IMG/VR virus record: IMGVR_UViG_3300050132_000038
Coordinates: 1 to 64,000 of that record
Direction: 5' to 3' (one strand)
Length of the DNA stretch: 64,000 bases
From: a virus
Shown: piece by piece, positions 48,952-57,349 of the stretch
Position numbering within the stretch: position 1 is the first letter of the stretch
Layout of the letters: each line of letters starts with the position of its first letter
Notes under the pieces: model-generated
Told to the model about the DNA's origin: nothing
The model's database searches: none
What the model saw: the letters and a program-made list of their open reading frames with translations, nothing else
Made by a program: the position numbers and the translations under genes

Positions 48952-50058
48952 TTAGTCCACGGGTAGCATATTAATCATTTTGTGGATAATCCAGTAATGG
49001 TCACTATAGAGCTCCTGCGGGTTCAGCAACCCCAGAGGGAACCAACGAGCTTCCGCTGCGTCATCCCCTGCTTCTACTTCTGGCAATGTTGGGCGATCAT
49101 TTAACAGATACAGATACGCATGAGTGATAATGCGCCCTCGTTCGTCTGAACGATTCGGATCAGAGAACACATGCTTGAATCTGAAAGACAGATCAATGAT
49201 CTCCCGTGACAATCCAATCTTCGTCTCCTCTCGTGCTTCACGAGCTGAACTATCAGCCAGCTTCTCGAACTCGTTAGTGAATCCACCAGGGAGCGCCCAC
49301 AGCCCTTTACCTGGATTCATCCCTCGCTTGATAAGCAGTACGTGATTCGATTGAATGAACACGGAATCGGTAGTCGTGTGCGTCGCATTGTACGGCTTGC
49401 CCCTGCCGTCTTTGCCAACGTACTTGTGCTCTAGCTTATACTGTGCTGCGAAGTCCCGCGATTCAACTAACCCATTCACAATGTCTGCGTTGTTCTCAAG
49501 CCAGCTCTCAAGGTACGGAACAACAGGAGCGGGTACTTGCATCTTCCATCCCTTATGTCCGTCCAGCATATTATTGCGAATGTCCGTGGCGCTAAGGATA
49601 ACGCCATCCTCCTTGTAGGCACCCACGTCCACCGAACCCCACTGCGGAAACTTCTTCAAGTAGTACGAGGTATGATCCTTAGAGAAACCAACAAGGCCGA
49701 CCTTAACCTCAGCCTCCCTAACCCCACTCAGAGCTTCTACAGCGTTTACACCCTTGGCAACCTTACGCTGAGCTTCCATGCACCAGTGAAAATCGTTGTC
49801 GTGCATGTAATCGTTCAGGCTATCTACTAACAGCGAATCGTCAGTAAGTTCCTGCCTAAAGGTTTTAAGTAGCATCAGCGCAACCTCATCAGCCGTCCAT
49901 GGATTCTTTACCGTGCGAGGACGATTGGCTGAACCCACTAGAACCAGAACGTGACGAGCACGCTTCAATGCCTCGCGGATTACAAACTCATGCCCCCTGT
50001 GTAACGGGCGGAAGCGACCGATGAATACCAACAAATCATATTCGTATTGCATTTGCAA
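48952..50058 (-). CDS. nadM: Bifunctional NMN adenylyltransferase/Nudix hydrolase
   Basis: 368 residues. N-terminal nucleotidyltransferase: FIGRFRPLHRGHEFVI (HxGH) and ILSATDIRNNM (ISSTxxR-type). C-terminal Nudix domain has GGFTNEFEKLADSSAREAREETKIGL. It makes NAD from NMN and ATP; the Nudix half likely clears ADP-ribose or damaged NAD. Domain order and length match the bacterial bifunctional family. With the gene downstream it completes nicotinamide-to-NAD conversion. Confidence 0.93.
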   Translation of the reverse strand: MQMQYEYDLLVFIGRFRPLHRGHEFVIREALKRARHVLVLVGSANRPRTVKNPWTADEVALMLLKTFRQELTDDSLLVDSLNDYMHDNDFHWCMEAQRKVAKGVNAVEALSGVREAEVKVGLVGFSKDHTSYYLKKFPQWGSVDVGAYKEDGVILSATDIRNNMLDGHKGWKMQVPAPVVPYLESWLENNADIVNGLVESRDFAAQYKLEHKYVGKDGRGKPYNATHTTTDSVFIQSNHVLLIKRGMNPGKGLWALPGGFTNEFEKLADSSAREAREETKIGLSREIIDLSFRFKHVFSDPNRSDERGRIITHAYLYLLNDRPTLPEVEAGDDAAEARWFPLGLLNPQELYSDHYWIIHKMINMLPVD

Positions 50059-50081
50059 ATCTCCTTTGCGGATTTATACTA

Positions 50082-50112
50082 GAGGGCTCTCTGCCCTCAT
50101 TTACTATTTACA
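50082..50112 (-). promoter_or_regulatory. TGTAAATA element followed by short hairpin
   Basis: Octamer at 50105-50112, one base after the stop of the 50114 gene, then a GAGGGC-AGAGA-GCCCTC hairpin at 50082-50098 and TATAAAT. This leader precedes the adenylyltransferase gene; the hairpin would lie near the 5' end of the mRNA. Confidence 0.45.
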
Positions 50113-50113
50113 G

Positions 50114-50470
50114 TCAAACATCAAAGTTAAGCAACAGAGTAACGGGGTCGATGAACTCAACAGGCTTACCATGTTCCCTACAGAGTTTAATCTCTGCTTG
50201 AACTCCCGTCGAAGTCTCCCACCCGAACATTGTTAAAACAATCATACTGCCGCATTGCTTGAGTAACGTCTCCGAGTATGTTTTCCAATACGCCCAATCA
50301 CTAGGCAGCTCACCGTAGTTAAGTATGAAGTGCTTCAACAGTGGCGATACTGTGTAGATGCCCTTCTCCATCAACCGTGCATCACATCGACAGAGTGTGT
50401 GGATGCGATCTTCAAGGACCAATGGGTCGCTATCCGAGTAAGGTGCTGCTAGGTATATCAACTTTTCCAT
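50114..50470 (-). CDS. DUF1937-type nucleoside-2-deoxyribosyltransferase-like protein
   Basis: 118 residues. The opening KLIYLAAPYSDSDPLVLEDRI and the later CGSMIVLTMFGWETSTGVQAEIKLCREHGKPV follow the DUF1937/deoxyribosyltransferase fold (YLAxPYS; S-x-G-x3-E-I). It could act on nucleosides or NAD-related bases, which would suit its place immediately upstream of the NAD salvage genes. Confidence 0.75.
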   Translation of the reverse strand: MEKLIYLAAPYSDSDPLVLEDRIHTLCRCDARLMEKGIYTVSPLLKHFILNYGELPSDWAYWKTYSETLLKQCGSMIVLTMFGWETSTGVQAEIKLCREHGKPVEFIDPVTLLLNFDV

Positions 50471-50473
50471 TGC

Positions 50474-50758
50474 TTAATACTCCAGGCCAAGAGCCTTGCG
50501 AACTAACTTCTCGTCACGCTCAGGCTTCGATTCTTTGTTGAGTGAATCACTCCGGCCGTGGCACCGTACACCAATTCCAAACTGTGAATTCTTATCTGCG
50601 TACACATCGACGAACCCCGCAGATAACACTTCGTAGAACATACGCCTGCCCATATCCGCATGAACAACACACTCAGGGAAAACTATAGCTACTAGGCACA
50701 GCATTTCTTTACCGTTGACTTCACCGCGAACCTGCCCGACTACATACTTTGATTTCAT
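50474..50758 (-). CDS. Hypothetical protein
   Basis: 94 residues (KSKYVVGQVRGEVNGKEMLCLVAIVFPECVVHADMGRRMFYEVLSAGFVDVYADKNSQFGIGVRCHGRSDSL); compact alpha/beta. Small phage proteins with this VxAGF(V/I)xV pattern are common; role unknown. Confidence 0.6.
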   Translation of the reverse strand: MKSKYVVGQVRGEVNGKEMLCLVAIVFPECVVHADMGRRMFYEVLSAGFVDVYADKNSQFGIGVRCHGRSDSLNKESKPERDEKLVRKALGLEY

Positions 50759-50761
50759 CCA

Positions 50762-50950
50762 TCACCTCAGAATAGTTAGTTGACGTTCGGCCAAGGCATC
50801 GAGTTCGGCCTCGCTAATCCTTCCTGCGTTCTTGTCATCGAGTGCCCTAGTGAGCACGTCTATGACTGATCGCAAGAGTTCGAGCTGCTGATTGAGTTGG
50901 TGGTGCTTCACCATAATCTCAAGCATCACTTCTTGGAATTTGCTTTCCAT
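50762..50950 (-). CDS. Small helical protein
   Basis: 62 residues, one long heptad-like helix (KFQEVMLEIMVKHHQLNQQLELLRSVIDVLTRAL). Likely oligomeric; unknown. Confidence 0.55.
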   Translation of the reverse strand: MESKFQEVMLEIMVKHHQLNQQLELLRSVIDVLTRALDDKNAGRISEAELDALAERQLTILR

Positions 50951-50989
50951 AGGTCCTCATATAGTAAACTTCTTCGGTTGGGCTCTTCG

Positions 50990-51160
50990 TTACTCCTGAA
51001 CCTCAAAGCGGGAACACGCTACGTAAGCAGTGTCGCCCGCGTCGTCTAGTATGATATAACACGAGCCATACGTACCGCGCACCTTGTATGTCTTTCCTAC
51101 AGTGAACTTGTAGTAACGACTCGTGTACCCATCGGGCTTCCCTAACAACTTAACATTCAT
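50990..51160 (-). CDS. Very small beta-rich protein
   Basis: 56 residues translated by eye (MNVKLLGKPDGYTSRYYKFT... ending SRFEVQE). Its TVGKTYKVRGTYGSCYIILDDAGDTAYV pattern reads as a small SH3-like barrel. Fills an otherwise vacant 220-base gap between coupled genes. Confidence 0.6.
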   Translation of the reverse strand: MNVKLLGKPDGYTSRYYKFTVGKTYKVRGTYGSCYIILDDAGDTAYVACSRFEVQE

Positions 51161-51169
51161 CACTTCACT

Positions 51170-52576
51170 CTATTTGTTTGCCAGTACCAAACCTTCCGCG
51201 GCCAATGCTTTAACAAGGGTCTCCAGTTCTGACTCGCTGAACTCAACGTCCTTGATTGTGATGGAGCGACTCACCAGGCTGCTCTGTGCGGGAGGTACAG
51301 TCTTGCCATAGCCCAGGTTCCGCAATTCGTGAACAAGCTGCCGGCACTCAGTAAGAGTGAATGATTGACCTTTAACGCGCACCGTCAGGTCAAGCAAAGG
51401 TGCTGCCTCAGGTGCTTTGATAGCTTTGACTTGAACAAGAGAAGTGGTCATTGCGATTTCCTCTACAGTGGTTACTGGTTTAACAGCGGGAGCTGCTTGG
51501 GTAACTGTCGGCGTAACTGTGGTTGCGCTAGGCTTAGCAGGACTTGTGGAGTATGCCGTAGGGTCAATTATCTCAGGTCGCAGTGTCCACACGTTGACGG
51601 ATAGCCCTCCCTTGTTAAGTCCATGGGTTGTATCGAACCATCCTTTACCCTTCATGGTGGACATTAAGTTCTGTATACGGAGCGTAGGCTGCTCAGGACG
51701 TATAGCCTGAACCAACGCCGCTACCTCTGACGACTTGTACGATTTGCGATCCGACATTGCCTTCCAAATCAACACGAGGATCGTGTCATCCTTACTCATG
51801 CTGGCCGAGTGATCTACAAAGACGGGTTGCGTTTCTGCAGCCTTCACCACGGCAGGAACAATAGAGAAGGGTGGTTCCTCCTTGAACTCAGCTTTGGGTT
51901 GAGGGCTCTGGCTTGCGATGCTTTCGGTGGAAGTCAACAGCGACGGCATAGGGAAGTCCTTACGTAGAGAGTATGCTACACCGGAACCTTTGTGGTTCCG
52001 ACGATCAAACCAGCGATTCGTTCTAATCAGTGTGTCTAATCGTTTGTCTGTGATACGGCTATCGAACTTGTACTCAGCTAGTATCTTGCGAATCTCGTAA
52101 GGGGTGCGGGGCCTACCGTCTGACATAACTTTCCAGATGCCGACGTCCAGGCCCTCCTCAGGACGAATCACTCCTTTAGGATCTGGGGTGGCTCGCTCAT
52201 TAGGTTCTCGCTGAACCCACTTTGCATTCCTAGTCGTGATAGTAGTGTCCATTATTTTCTTCTTCATGGTGTAGGTAAGAATGCCACTTGCTGCTCTAAC
52301 AACAGTGAAGTGGCCATCAGCCGCATACTTGTTCATCACTACTGCAACCATCTTGGCGTCAGGATGCTTACTAAGTCTCTGTAGAACATCGTTGATTGTC
52401 CAACCTCGGTAATTCGACATTAGGTCAGTCACACAATCACGAATGTCCTCCATAGGGTCCGGCTTGTTTAAGTCTGCTGCTAACTGCGAACCAAACGATC
52501 CCTCTGGTTTGGCTACCGAGAATAAACTCGGTAACTGATTCAGGTCTTTTACTTTGTACCCTTTAGACATACTCAT
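51170..52576 (-). CDS. Protein with repeated winged-helix-like domains
   Basis: 468 residues. At least three related segments each read I-x-D-V-[LV]/W-K-V/AMSD-x-R...PYEIRKIL: residues about 45-105, 135-200 and 265-330. The middle copies share IWK-[VA]-MSD, a Tyr/Ser-rich helix, and GWFD/RWFD wings. A Pro/Thr/Val-rich linker leads to a C-terminal repeat pair (LTVRVKGQSFTLTECRQLVHEL; ITIKDVEFSESELETLVKAL). Suggests a multi-domain DNA-binding regulator. The GGAGTGAA that starts it lies in the end of the previous gene. Confidence 0.65.
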   Translation of the reverse strand: MSMSKGYKVKDLNQLPSLFSVAKPEGSFGSQLAADLNKPDPMEDIRDCVTDLMSNYRGWTINDVLQRLSKHPDAKMVAVVMNKYAADGHFTVVRAASGILTYTMKKKIMDTTITTRNAKWVQREPNERATPDPKGVIRPEEGLDVGIWKVMSDGRPRTPYEIRKILAEYKFDSRITDKRLDTLIRTNRWFDRRNHKGSGVAYSLRKDFPMPSLLTSTESIASQSPQPKAEFKEEPPFSIVPAVVKAAETQPVFVDHSASMSKDDTILVLIWKAMSDRKSYKSSEVAALVQAIRPEQPTLRIQNLMSTMKGKGWFDTTHGLNKGGLSVNVWTLRPEIIDPTAYSTSPAKPSATTVTPTVTQAAPAVKPVTTVEEIAMTTSLVQVKAIKAPEAAPLLDLTVRVKGQSFTLTECRQLVHELRNLGYGKTVPPAQSSLVSRSITIKDVEFSESELETLVKALAAEGLVLANK

Positions 52577-52776
52577 TTCACTCCGTACTTTGCCGCGAAA
52601 TTGGCAACGCGCCGCCAGAAGATGTGTTTGTAGGTCGGTGTATGTACGTCGTTCATAGCCACCCGTGCTACGCTATTAACTCGCCTACGCCGGGAGGGCC
52701 CTTTCAGCCGTTCTCGTTTTAAGGCCACGCGCTTGGAGCCAAGACTACCTCGCCGAAAATAAAATAGTGTCATCAT
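52573..52776 (-). CDS. Small Arg-rich protein
   Basis: 67 residues, strongly basic in residues 8-40 (RRGSLGSKRVALKRERLKGPSRRRR). Ends in KYGVK exactly like the ligase upstream; the DNA for this ending holds the ribosome-binding site for the next gene. Overlaps both neighbours by 4 bases. Possible nucleic-acid-binding protein. Confidence 0.55.
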   Translation of the reverse strand: MMTLFYFRRGSLGSKRVALKRERLKGPSRRRRVNSVARVAMNDVHTPTYKHIFWRRVANFAAKYGVK

Positions 52777-54713
52777 TTCACTCCATACTTCTTACAAAAT
52801 TCGGTGAACGTCATCGCCTTGTCACCTGCCTTCTCAATCTTCGATGATTTACGACCTCCCTCACGGTATAGAAGCACCGTGGTCTTTGTGGAGAAGTCCG
52901 CAACAGTTCCGCCTAGTGCTTCAATCATAGATAACTGTGCTTGATCTCGATAGCCAGTGAACGTAGCAACGACACCAGCCAACTTACTATTGAGTACCTT
53001 CTTGGCTTTCTTTGGCTTGGGCAAGTCACCGTTGACTGTAAGATACTTCGTAACGTCGGCGAACCAACTCTTAAAGTTCTCGACCCCCTCTAGGATAAGA
53101 TTCACTGTATTATCGGCAAATCCTTTAGTTGCAAGGAGCTTGGTTTTTATCTCCTTGAATGATAACTCGGAACTGTAACCGCACAACTCATTCATCGAAA
53201 TGCCTACGGCTTCGACTGCGGAAAGACGACGCTCGCCTACACCAACATCGAAACACGAGGAAGCAACCATCAACTGCTTCAATGAGATTTCATTACACAG
53301 CACTCGCGTCAACTCAGTGAGAACCTTTTCTGATTGGTTTGGCCCGAGTCCTGCATTTTCTAATACTGCTATAGCAGTAGCGTCCTTGCCCTGCACAAGC
53401 TTAATGTAATCGTGCGGGTGCTTAAGACCTCCTTTTACATCATGTAACTTCCCAATCGTCTTGCGTGCGATGAATTCAATTCCTAGTGTCGTTAGGAAAC
53501 GATCAATGATCCGAACCCTTTGTTCTGGTGAGCTCTCAATCGCCATGAAGTTTACGCCGACTAACTTGTGAGGTACTTCCGGCAACTGAATCTTGCCCTT
53601 CTTCACGACACCCACGACCTTCGGTATCACTCCTCCGCTGCGAACGATTTTCAAGATAGCACCAGGTCCTATACCCCTATCAAGCATCCACTTCGCATTG
53701 TGTACCGTGCAGAACTTAACGAGTACGCCATCCATCTTCGTCGGCTCAATCTCAATCTTAGGCACTACTCGGCCAAAGCCTGACGTCTGATAAATCACGC
53801 GCTTAACTTTGCATTCTGCTGCGTTTGCTTCATCGTTGAACTTATATGCGATTAACTGCTTCGGCTTCTCCGCGTCCTCGTAATGCATCACCCAATCAGC
53901 AGGGGCAATCACCAGCCCATCCATCTCATACTCCGAGTCGTCGCGTATTTCAGCGAGTTCGTTCGCGTGATTGATGTCCGGTAATTCTGAGGAAGCAACT
54001 AGGTAATGCGTAACTACTTTGAATCCCCACTTCCTTGCCAACTTCAAGCCCTCAGGAAGGGTAGAACCGTAGACACCCAGGACCACCAGATCAACATCAA
54101 TTAAGGCCGGGTGCATATCCTTGCGATTGAACAATCCATTCACGAGGTTACGGCCGTTGTCTGCACCTGCATCACCCTTTGCCTCACGACTCCAGTTCTT
54201 CTCAAACACTTTCTTCTTCATCAACCCTTCGAGACGAAACACTGTTTGTTCCTTAGTAGAGATTGTCGCCGGGATCAACTTGAGCTTAGTCAAGTGCGGG
54301 ATGAAGAATGAAATGTCACCGCCGGTGATACCATCGCCACGCGTAATCAATCGGGATGCTTTGCCGTTCTCATAAATAAGTTGAAGCGATGTACCGTCTA
54401 GCTTATCAGACCAGACCCATTTCTTAACTGCTTTGTGCTTTGCGTAGAACTTGGGAACTGCCTCGTCGTACATTTTATTCAACGAGGGCATTGGTCTCCA
54501 CAGCAGTGTGTCGGTTTTCTTATCTGCGACCTTCACGCCGGTCTTCTTCAAGCGATCCCACTCAGGAGAAACTTTACGAATCGTATCTTCCAGCTTATCA
54601 AAAGCCTTATCACTCATAATCGGCTCGTTGCCGTTGTAGTACGCAGTCTGCGCTTTCACGTACAGCTTCTTCATTTCAGAAAGTGTCATTGGAGTCGGTG
54701 CCATTTTTTTCAA
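52773..54713 (-). CDS. ligA: NAD-dependent DNA ligase
   Basis: 646 residues. Adenylation-domain motif SDKLDGTSLQ (active-site Lys about residue 107), LEGLMKKK motif III region, OB-fold GRVVPKIEIEPTKMDGVLVKFCTVHNAKWM with SGGVIPKV, helix-hairpin-helix region, and a C-terminal BRCT domain (KLAGVVATFTGYRDQAQLSMIEALGGTVADF). The four-cysteine zinc finger usual between OB and HhH domains in LigA is not seen; only scattered Cys occur. It seals nicks using NAD, giving a direct demand for the phage NAD pathway encoded nearby. Confidence 0.9.
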   Translation of the reverse strand: MKKMAPTPMTLSEMKKLYVKAQTAYYNGNEPIMSDKAFDKLEDTIRKVSPEWDRLKKTGVKVADKKTDTLLWRPMPSLNKMYDEAVPKFYAKHKAVKKWVWSDKLDGTSLQLIYENGKASRLITRGDGITGGDISFFIPHLTKLKLIPATISTKEQTVFRLEGLMKKKVFEKNWSREAKGDAGADNGRNLVNGLFNRKDMHPALIDVDLVVLGVYGSTLPEGLKLARKWGFKVVTHYLVASSELPDINHANELAEIRDDSEYEMDGLVIAPADWVMHYEDAEKPKQLIAYKFNDEANAAECKVKRVIYQTSGFGRVVPKIEIEPTKMDGVLVKFCTVHNAKWMLDRGIGPGAILKIVRSGGVIPKVVGVVKKGKIQLPEVPHKLVGVNFMAIESSPEQRVRIIDRFLTTLGIEFIARKTIGKLHDVKGGLKHPHDYIKLVQGKDATAIAVLENAGLGPNQSEKVLTELTRVLCNEISLKQLMVASSCFDVGVGERRLSAVEAVGISMNELCGYSSELSFKEIKTKLLATKGFADNTVNLILEGVENFKSWFADVTKYLTVNGDLPKPKKAKKVLNSKLAGVVATFTGYRDQAQLSMIEALGGTVADFSTKTTVLLYREGGRKSSKIEKAGDKAMTFTEFCKKYGVK

Positions 54714-54740
54714 TTTCCTTTTGAGTTTATCAGTTTAAGC

Positions 54741-55343
54741 TTATTCAAACCGAAGTGGGTTCTTTGTAATTGCCAATCGAATGTTGCGCATCTTCAACTC
54801 TGATCCCCAGATTTTGGTAATCATCTTATTGAAGTCATCGACGGTGCGGATTCGGGGACTCTTGATAATTTTGGAACCTCTCAACTCCAAAAGATAGACG
54901 CATAGGTTCTTACCGTAGGCCTCACCAATACGGTTAATCCAAAAGCGTCGGCCAAAGTCGGTTTGAATCTGGTCGCTGATAATGTCGTGACGCTCAAACA
55001 AAACTTCCCAGAAGACTTTAGGAGCGAATCGCACTGGGGTTGCGAACTCAGGGTCACTCCAAACACCTACTTGACATCCTGCTCGTAAGGGAGGGGCTTT
55101 AATGTCTGCTACCTTTACGCAGTAACGGGTTAAACCTTCACCGTCAACTGCAAAGAAGTATTCGACAGGTTGTCCGTCTTCTACTGTGAAACGTCTAAAG
55201 AGTGTAGCTTGACCAAGATCACTAACTTCCTTGGCATCCCCTAACCATTCAGAGGTCACCCTGGCATTCATAATATCAGACAGCGAAAATTGCTCAAATG
55301 CAAAGGCTTTCTTTGTAAGTTGGATAGCTAGTACCTCGTACAT
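54741..55343 (-). CDS. Hypothetical protein
   Basis: 200 residues, alpha/beta, no recognised motifs (VFWEVLFERHDIISDQIQTDFGRRFWINRIGEAYGKNLCVYLLELRG). It follows a clear promoter-like element, so it begins a transcription unit leading to the ligase. Confidence 0.6.
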   Translation of the reverse strand: MYEVLAIQLTKKAFAFEQFSLSDIMNARVTSEWLGDAKEVSDLGQATLFRRFTVEDGQPVEYFFAVDGEGLTRYCVKVADIKAPPLRAGCQVGVWSDPEFATPVRFAPKVFWEVLFERHDIISDQIQTDFGRRFWINRIGEAYGKNLCVYLLELRGSKIIKSPRIRTVDDFNKMITKIWGSELKMRNIRLAITKNPLRFE

Positions 55344-55365
55344 GCTGTTGCTCCTGGTATAACTT

Positions 55366-55384
55366 ATTATATCACATATTTACA
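55366..55384 (-). promoter_or_regulatory. Promoter-like element TGTAAATA-N5-TATAAT
   Basis: Minus strand: TGTAAATATGTGATATAATAAG, 20-25 bases before AGGAGC and the ATG at 55343. It shares TGTAAATA-N5-TAYAAT-AAG with the element at 59891. It overlaps the TAA of the upstream ribbon-helix-helix gene. Confidence 0.65.
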
Positions 55385-55568
55385 CAACTTTGTTTAGTTT
55401 ATGGATGAGGTAGAACTTATCGGAAGCGAACAGTTTGTTTAACGCATCAGCTACTATCTGCGATTGGGTGAGTTCTGACCACTCTGCGTACTGCTCGAGT
55501 TCCGCTTGTACTTCCTTTTCCAAGTTGAATCGTACTACTGCTTTCTTTTCTTTTATGATACGAGGCAT
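55380..55568 (-). CDS. Ribbon-helix-helix regulator
   Basis: 62 residues. An N-terminal basic strand (KKAVVRFNLEKEVQAELEQYAEWSELTQSQIVADALNKLF) matches the RHH/CopG DNA-binding fold: beta strand VRFN, helix A, helix B after the SELTQSQI turn. Probably a dimeric repressor of early genes; its own stop lies inside the promoter-like element downstream. Confidence 0.75.
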   Translation of the reverse strand: MPRIIKEKKAVVRFNLEKEVQAELEQYAEWSELTQSQIVADALNKLFASDKFYLIHKLNKVV

Positions 55569-55579
55569 TCTCTATGTTC

Positions 55580-55789
55580 CTAAAGTTCTACTGAGTCTAC
55601 AGCCCAGTTGGTGTACCTTCTCATATTCGGTTTATACTTCTGCTCCTCTTCAAAGCGAGCACGTGCTATGTGTCGAGCGTTATACCAATCTTGGAAACGA
55701 CCATCAACTACAATCTCATAGCTAGTGATTTCTTTTCCCGTATCCTTATCGAGGATTACACACAGGTGTGTAACAGGATGCCCATTCAT
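55580..55789 (-). CDS. Small protein, paralogue of the 58603 gene
   Basis: 69 residues. VTHLCVILDKDTGKEITSYEIVVDG...ARHIARARFEEE aligns over most of its length with VTYVCTVIDRRTDKELASYEIEIDP...ARRYAAAMFRKE at 58603-58809. A beta-beta-alpha unit. Unknown function. Confidence 0.65.
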   Translation of the reverse strand: MNGHPVTHLCVILDKDTGKEITSYEIVVDGRFQDWYNARHIARARFEEEQKYKPNMRRYTNWAVDSVEL

Positions 55790-55798
55790 TACCTACTC

Positions 55799-56014
55799 CT
55801 AGTCGTGTAATGATATTCTCTGCTGCTTGAGTTCTAGTAGGTCACAGACTACACACTTGCGCTGCTGTGTAACGACACGACCTACGACCCCACCTTTGTC
55901 GTTGACTAGGTTAGAGTCATTCACGATCTCCCACTTCGACCACCTGTGGAACCAGTGTAACCTACTAACGTGAGATGCTCGGTAGGGCTTGATCCTGGCG
56001 AACTTCAACTTCAT
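55799..56014 (-). CDS. Small basic protein with CxxC
   Basis: 71 residues. Trp-rich HWFHRWSKWEIV, then beta strands and a KCVVCDL knuckle near the C-terminus. Similar small W-x2-W...CxxC proteins are common in phages as unknowns; possibly zinc binding. Confidence 0.6.
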   Translation of the reverse strand: MKLKFARIKPYRASHVSRLHWFHRWSKWEIVNDSNLVNDKGGVVGRVVTQQRKCVVCDLLELKQQRISLHD

Positions 56015-56023
56015 TATGTACTC

Positions 56024-56149
56024 CTACCCGAGGTTAGTAACACGGCGACGACGCATCCAAATTTTCAGTATGCCTCGGACCAAGTGAGAAGATGTTCTTT
56101 TTACTACAAAATTCGGCCGTGGCCGTAGGCTTCTACGAATTTCTCTCAT
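56024..56149 (-). CDS. Very small Arg-rich protein
   Basis: 41 residues (MREIRRSLRPRPNFVVKRTS... ending RRRRVTNLG), translated by eye. It fills an otherwise empty interval, with GAGAGTGACC before the ATG. Composition is strongly basic. Moderate support only. Confidence 0.45.
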   Translation of the reverse strand: MREIRRSLRPRPNFVVKRTSSHLVRGILKIWMRRRRVTNLG

Positions 56150-56152
56150 TGG

Positions 56153-56458
56153 TCACTCTCCAAGTTCTTTCTTAAGCCGTTCAAGCTGTGCGCGCTTACG
56201 CACCAAGGCTTGCTCTTTCTCTTCTACTTCTCGTGTCTCCCGAATCCTCATCTCATCTACAGTTTCCTTATGGGGGAACTCTACTGAGAGATATTCAGCT
56301 GAGTCTGCATACCTACCAGGTTGCCTGTTGAAACGGGCACCTGGGTACTGCTTTTCAAACTCGTTAAGGAGTTTCACTACATCCGCGATAGTAAGGTAAT
56401 CGAGATCACCAAGCCCTATCTCTTTGTCAGTTGCTACCCAAATAGTTTTCTGTGCCAT
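56153..56458 (-). CDS. Hypothetical protein
   Basis: 101 residues; N-terminal alpha/beta part (TKEIGLGDLDYLTIADVVKLLNEFEKQYPGARF in outline) and a charged coiled-coil end (REVEEKEQALVRKRAQLERLKKEL). Unknown. Confidence 0.55.
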   Translation of the reverse strand: MAQKTIWVATDKEIGLGDLDYLTIADVVKLLNEFEKQYPGARFNRQPGRYADSAEYLSVEFPHKETVDEMRIRETREVEEKEQALVRKRAQLERLKKELGE

Positions 56459-56468
56459 TGTCTACTCC

Positions 56469-56882
56469 TTACGAAATATGGATTTCAAGTTCACGGCCTA
56501 GCACACGGAAGCACTGAGCGATAACGTCGATGTTTGTTATGAGATGGCCCGATCCCAACATGCGGGAAACCTGCTGAGGTTTCATGTTTAAACGGTTAGC
56601 CAGCTCAGTGCGGTTGACACCCTGCCCGTGCATCTCATTTATAAGCTTCACCTTTAACGCCATGCTTGGTGCTAACTCTACTACATAGTTGGCGTGCTTG
56701 AGCACGGGCCAGGGGATTGGCTTACGGCTTTCAAAGTAAGTATCTAATGCAGAGAGCAAACAGTCACTCGCCATCTCCATTGCCTCCTCTTCTGTTTCTC
56801 CCGCTGTTGCAGCTTCAGGAATATCCGGGAAGGTAACGAGGAAGCCGGTGCTATCTTTGGTTAAGATAAAGGGGTAGTTCAT
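56469..56882 (-). CDS. Orphan HicB-like antitoxin with HTH domain
   Basis: 137 residues. The N-terminal HicB fold (YPFILTKDSTGFLVTFPDIPEAATAGETEEEAMEMASDCLLSALDTYFE) is followed by a helix-turn-helix (NRTELANRLNMKPQQVSRMLGSGHLITNIDVIAQCFRVLG). No HicA toxin reading frame adjoins it; both neighbours are unrelated. In phages such lone antitoxins could neutralise a host HicA toxin or act as repressors. Confidence 0.85.
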   Translation of the reverse strand: MNYPFILTKDSTGFLVTFPDIPEAATAGETEEEAMEMASDCLLSALDTYFESRKPIPWPVLKHANYVVELAPSMALKVKLINEMHGQGVNRTELANRLNMKPQQVSRMLGSGHLITNIDVIAQCFRVLGRELEIHIS

Positions 56883-57349
56883 GATTTACTCAATATAGAA
56901 GTAATGGTGTCGAACGCTGCATCGAACTTGTCAGTAATTGCAGAGGTCAAGTGTGTTCCGTACACTGCGAGCAGCTCATACTTGAGAGCCTCTAGCACGA
57001 CTTCTGGTTTGTGCTTTCTCAGTATAGGTCGGAGTAGGGAGTGGACTGGAGTGAATGGTTGAGTCTCCTTAACCCGTGGTAAGGCTTGCCCTTTCTTACT
57101 CTTGTAGATCGTGGCTCTCAACCTCTCAGTGGAGAAAGGAGATGCTACATAGTAATGCACCTCCTTACCTCCGACCTTCTCTGAACGTAGTATACCGGCT
57201 CTAGTCATTGCCGAGAGGTAAGTGTTGATACTGCTGGCCTTGTACTTATTGGCTGTACAGTAGGGTGCGAGGTATGCTCGACACATCGCCGACGTAACGC
57301 CAGGGTTTGACAGGACATAGCTGTGTACAACTCCTGCTAGGACGCTCAT
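56879..57349 (-). CDS. Winged-helix-like DNA-binding protein
   Basis: 156 residues. Residues about 1-60 (VVHSYVLSNPGVTSAMCRAYLAPYCTANKYKASSINTYLSAMTRAGILRSEKVGGKEVHYYVA) have the wHTH layout with a recognition helix followed by a wing ending YYVA. C-terminal half helical. Overlaps the HicB-like gene by 4 bases, perhaps a regulatory pair. Confidence 0.6.
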   Translation of the reverse strand: MSVLAGVVHSYVLSNPGVTSAMCRAYLAPYCTANKYKASSINTYLSAMTRAGILRSEKVGGKEVHYYVASPFSTERLRATIYKSKKGQALPRVKETQPFTPVHSLLRPILRKHKPEVVLEALKYELLAVYGTHLTSAITDKFDAAFDTITSILSKS

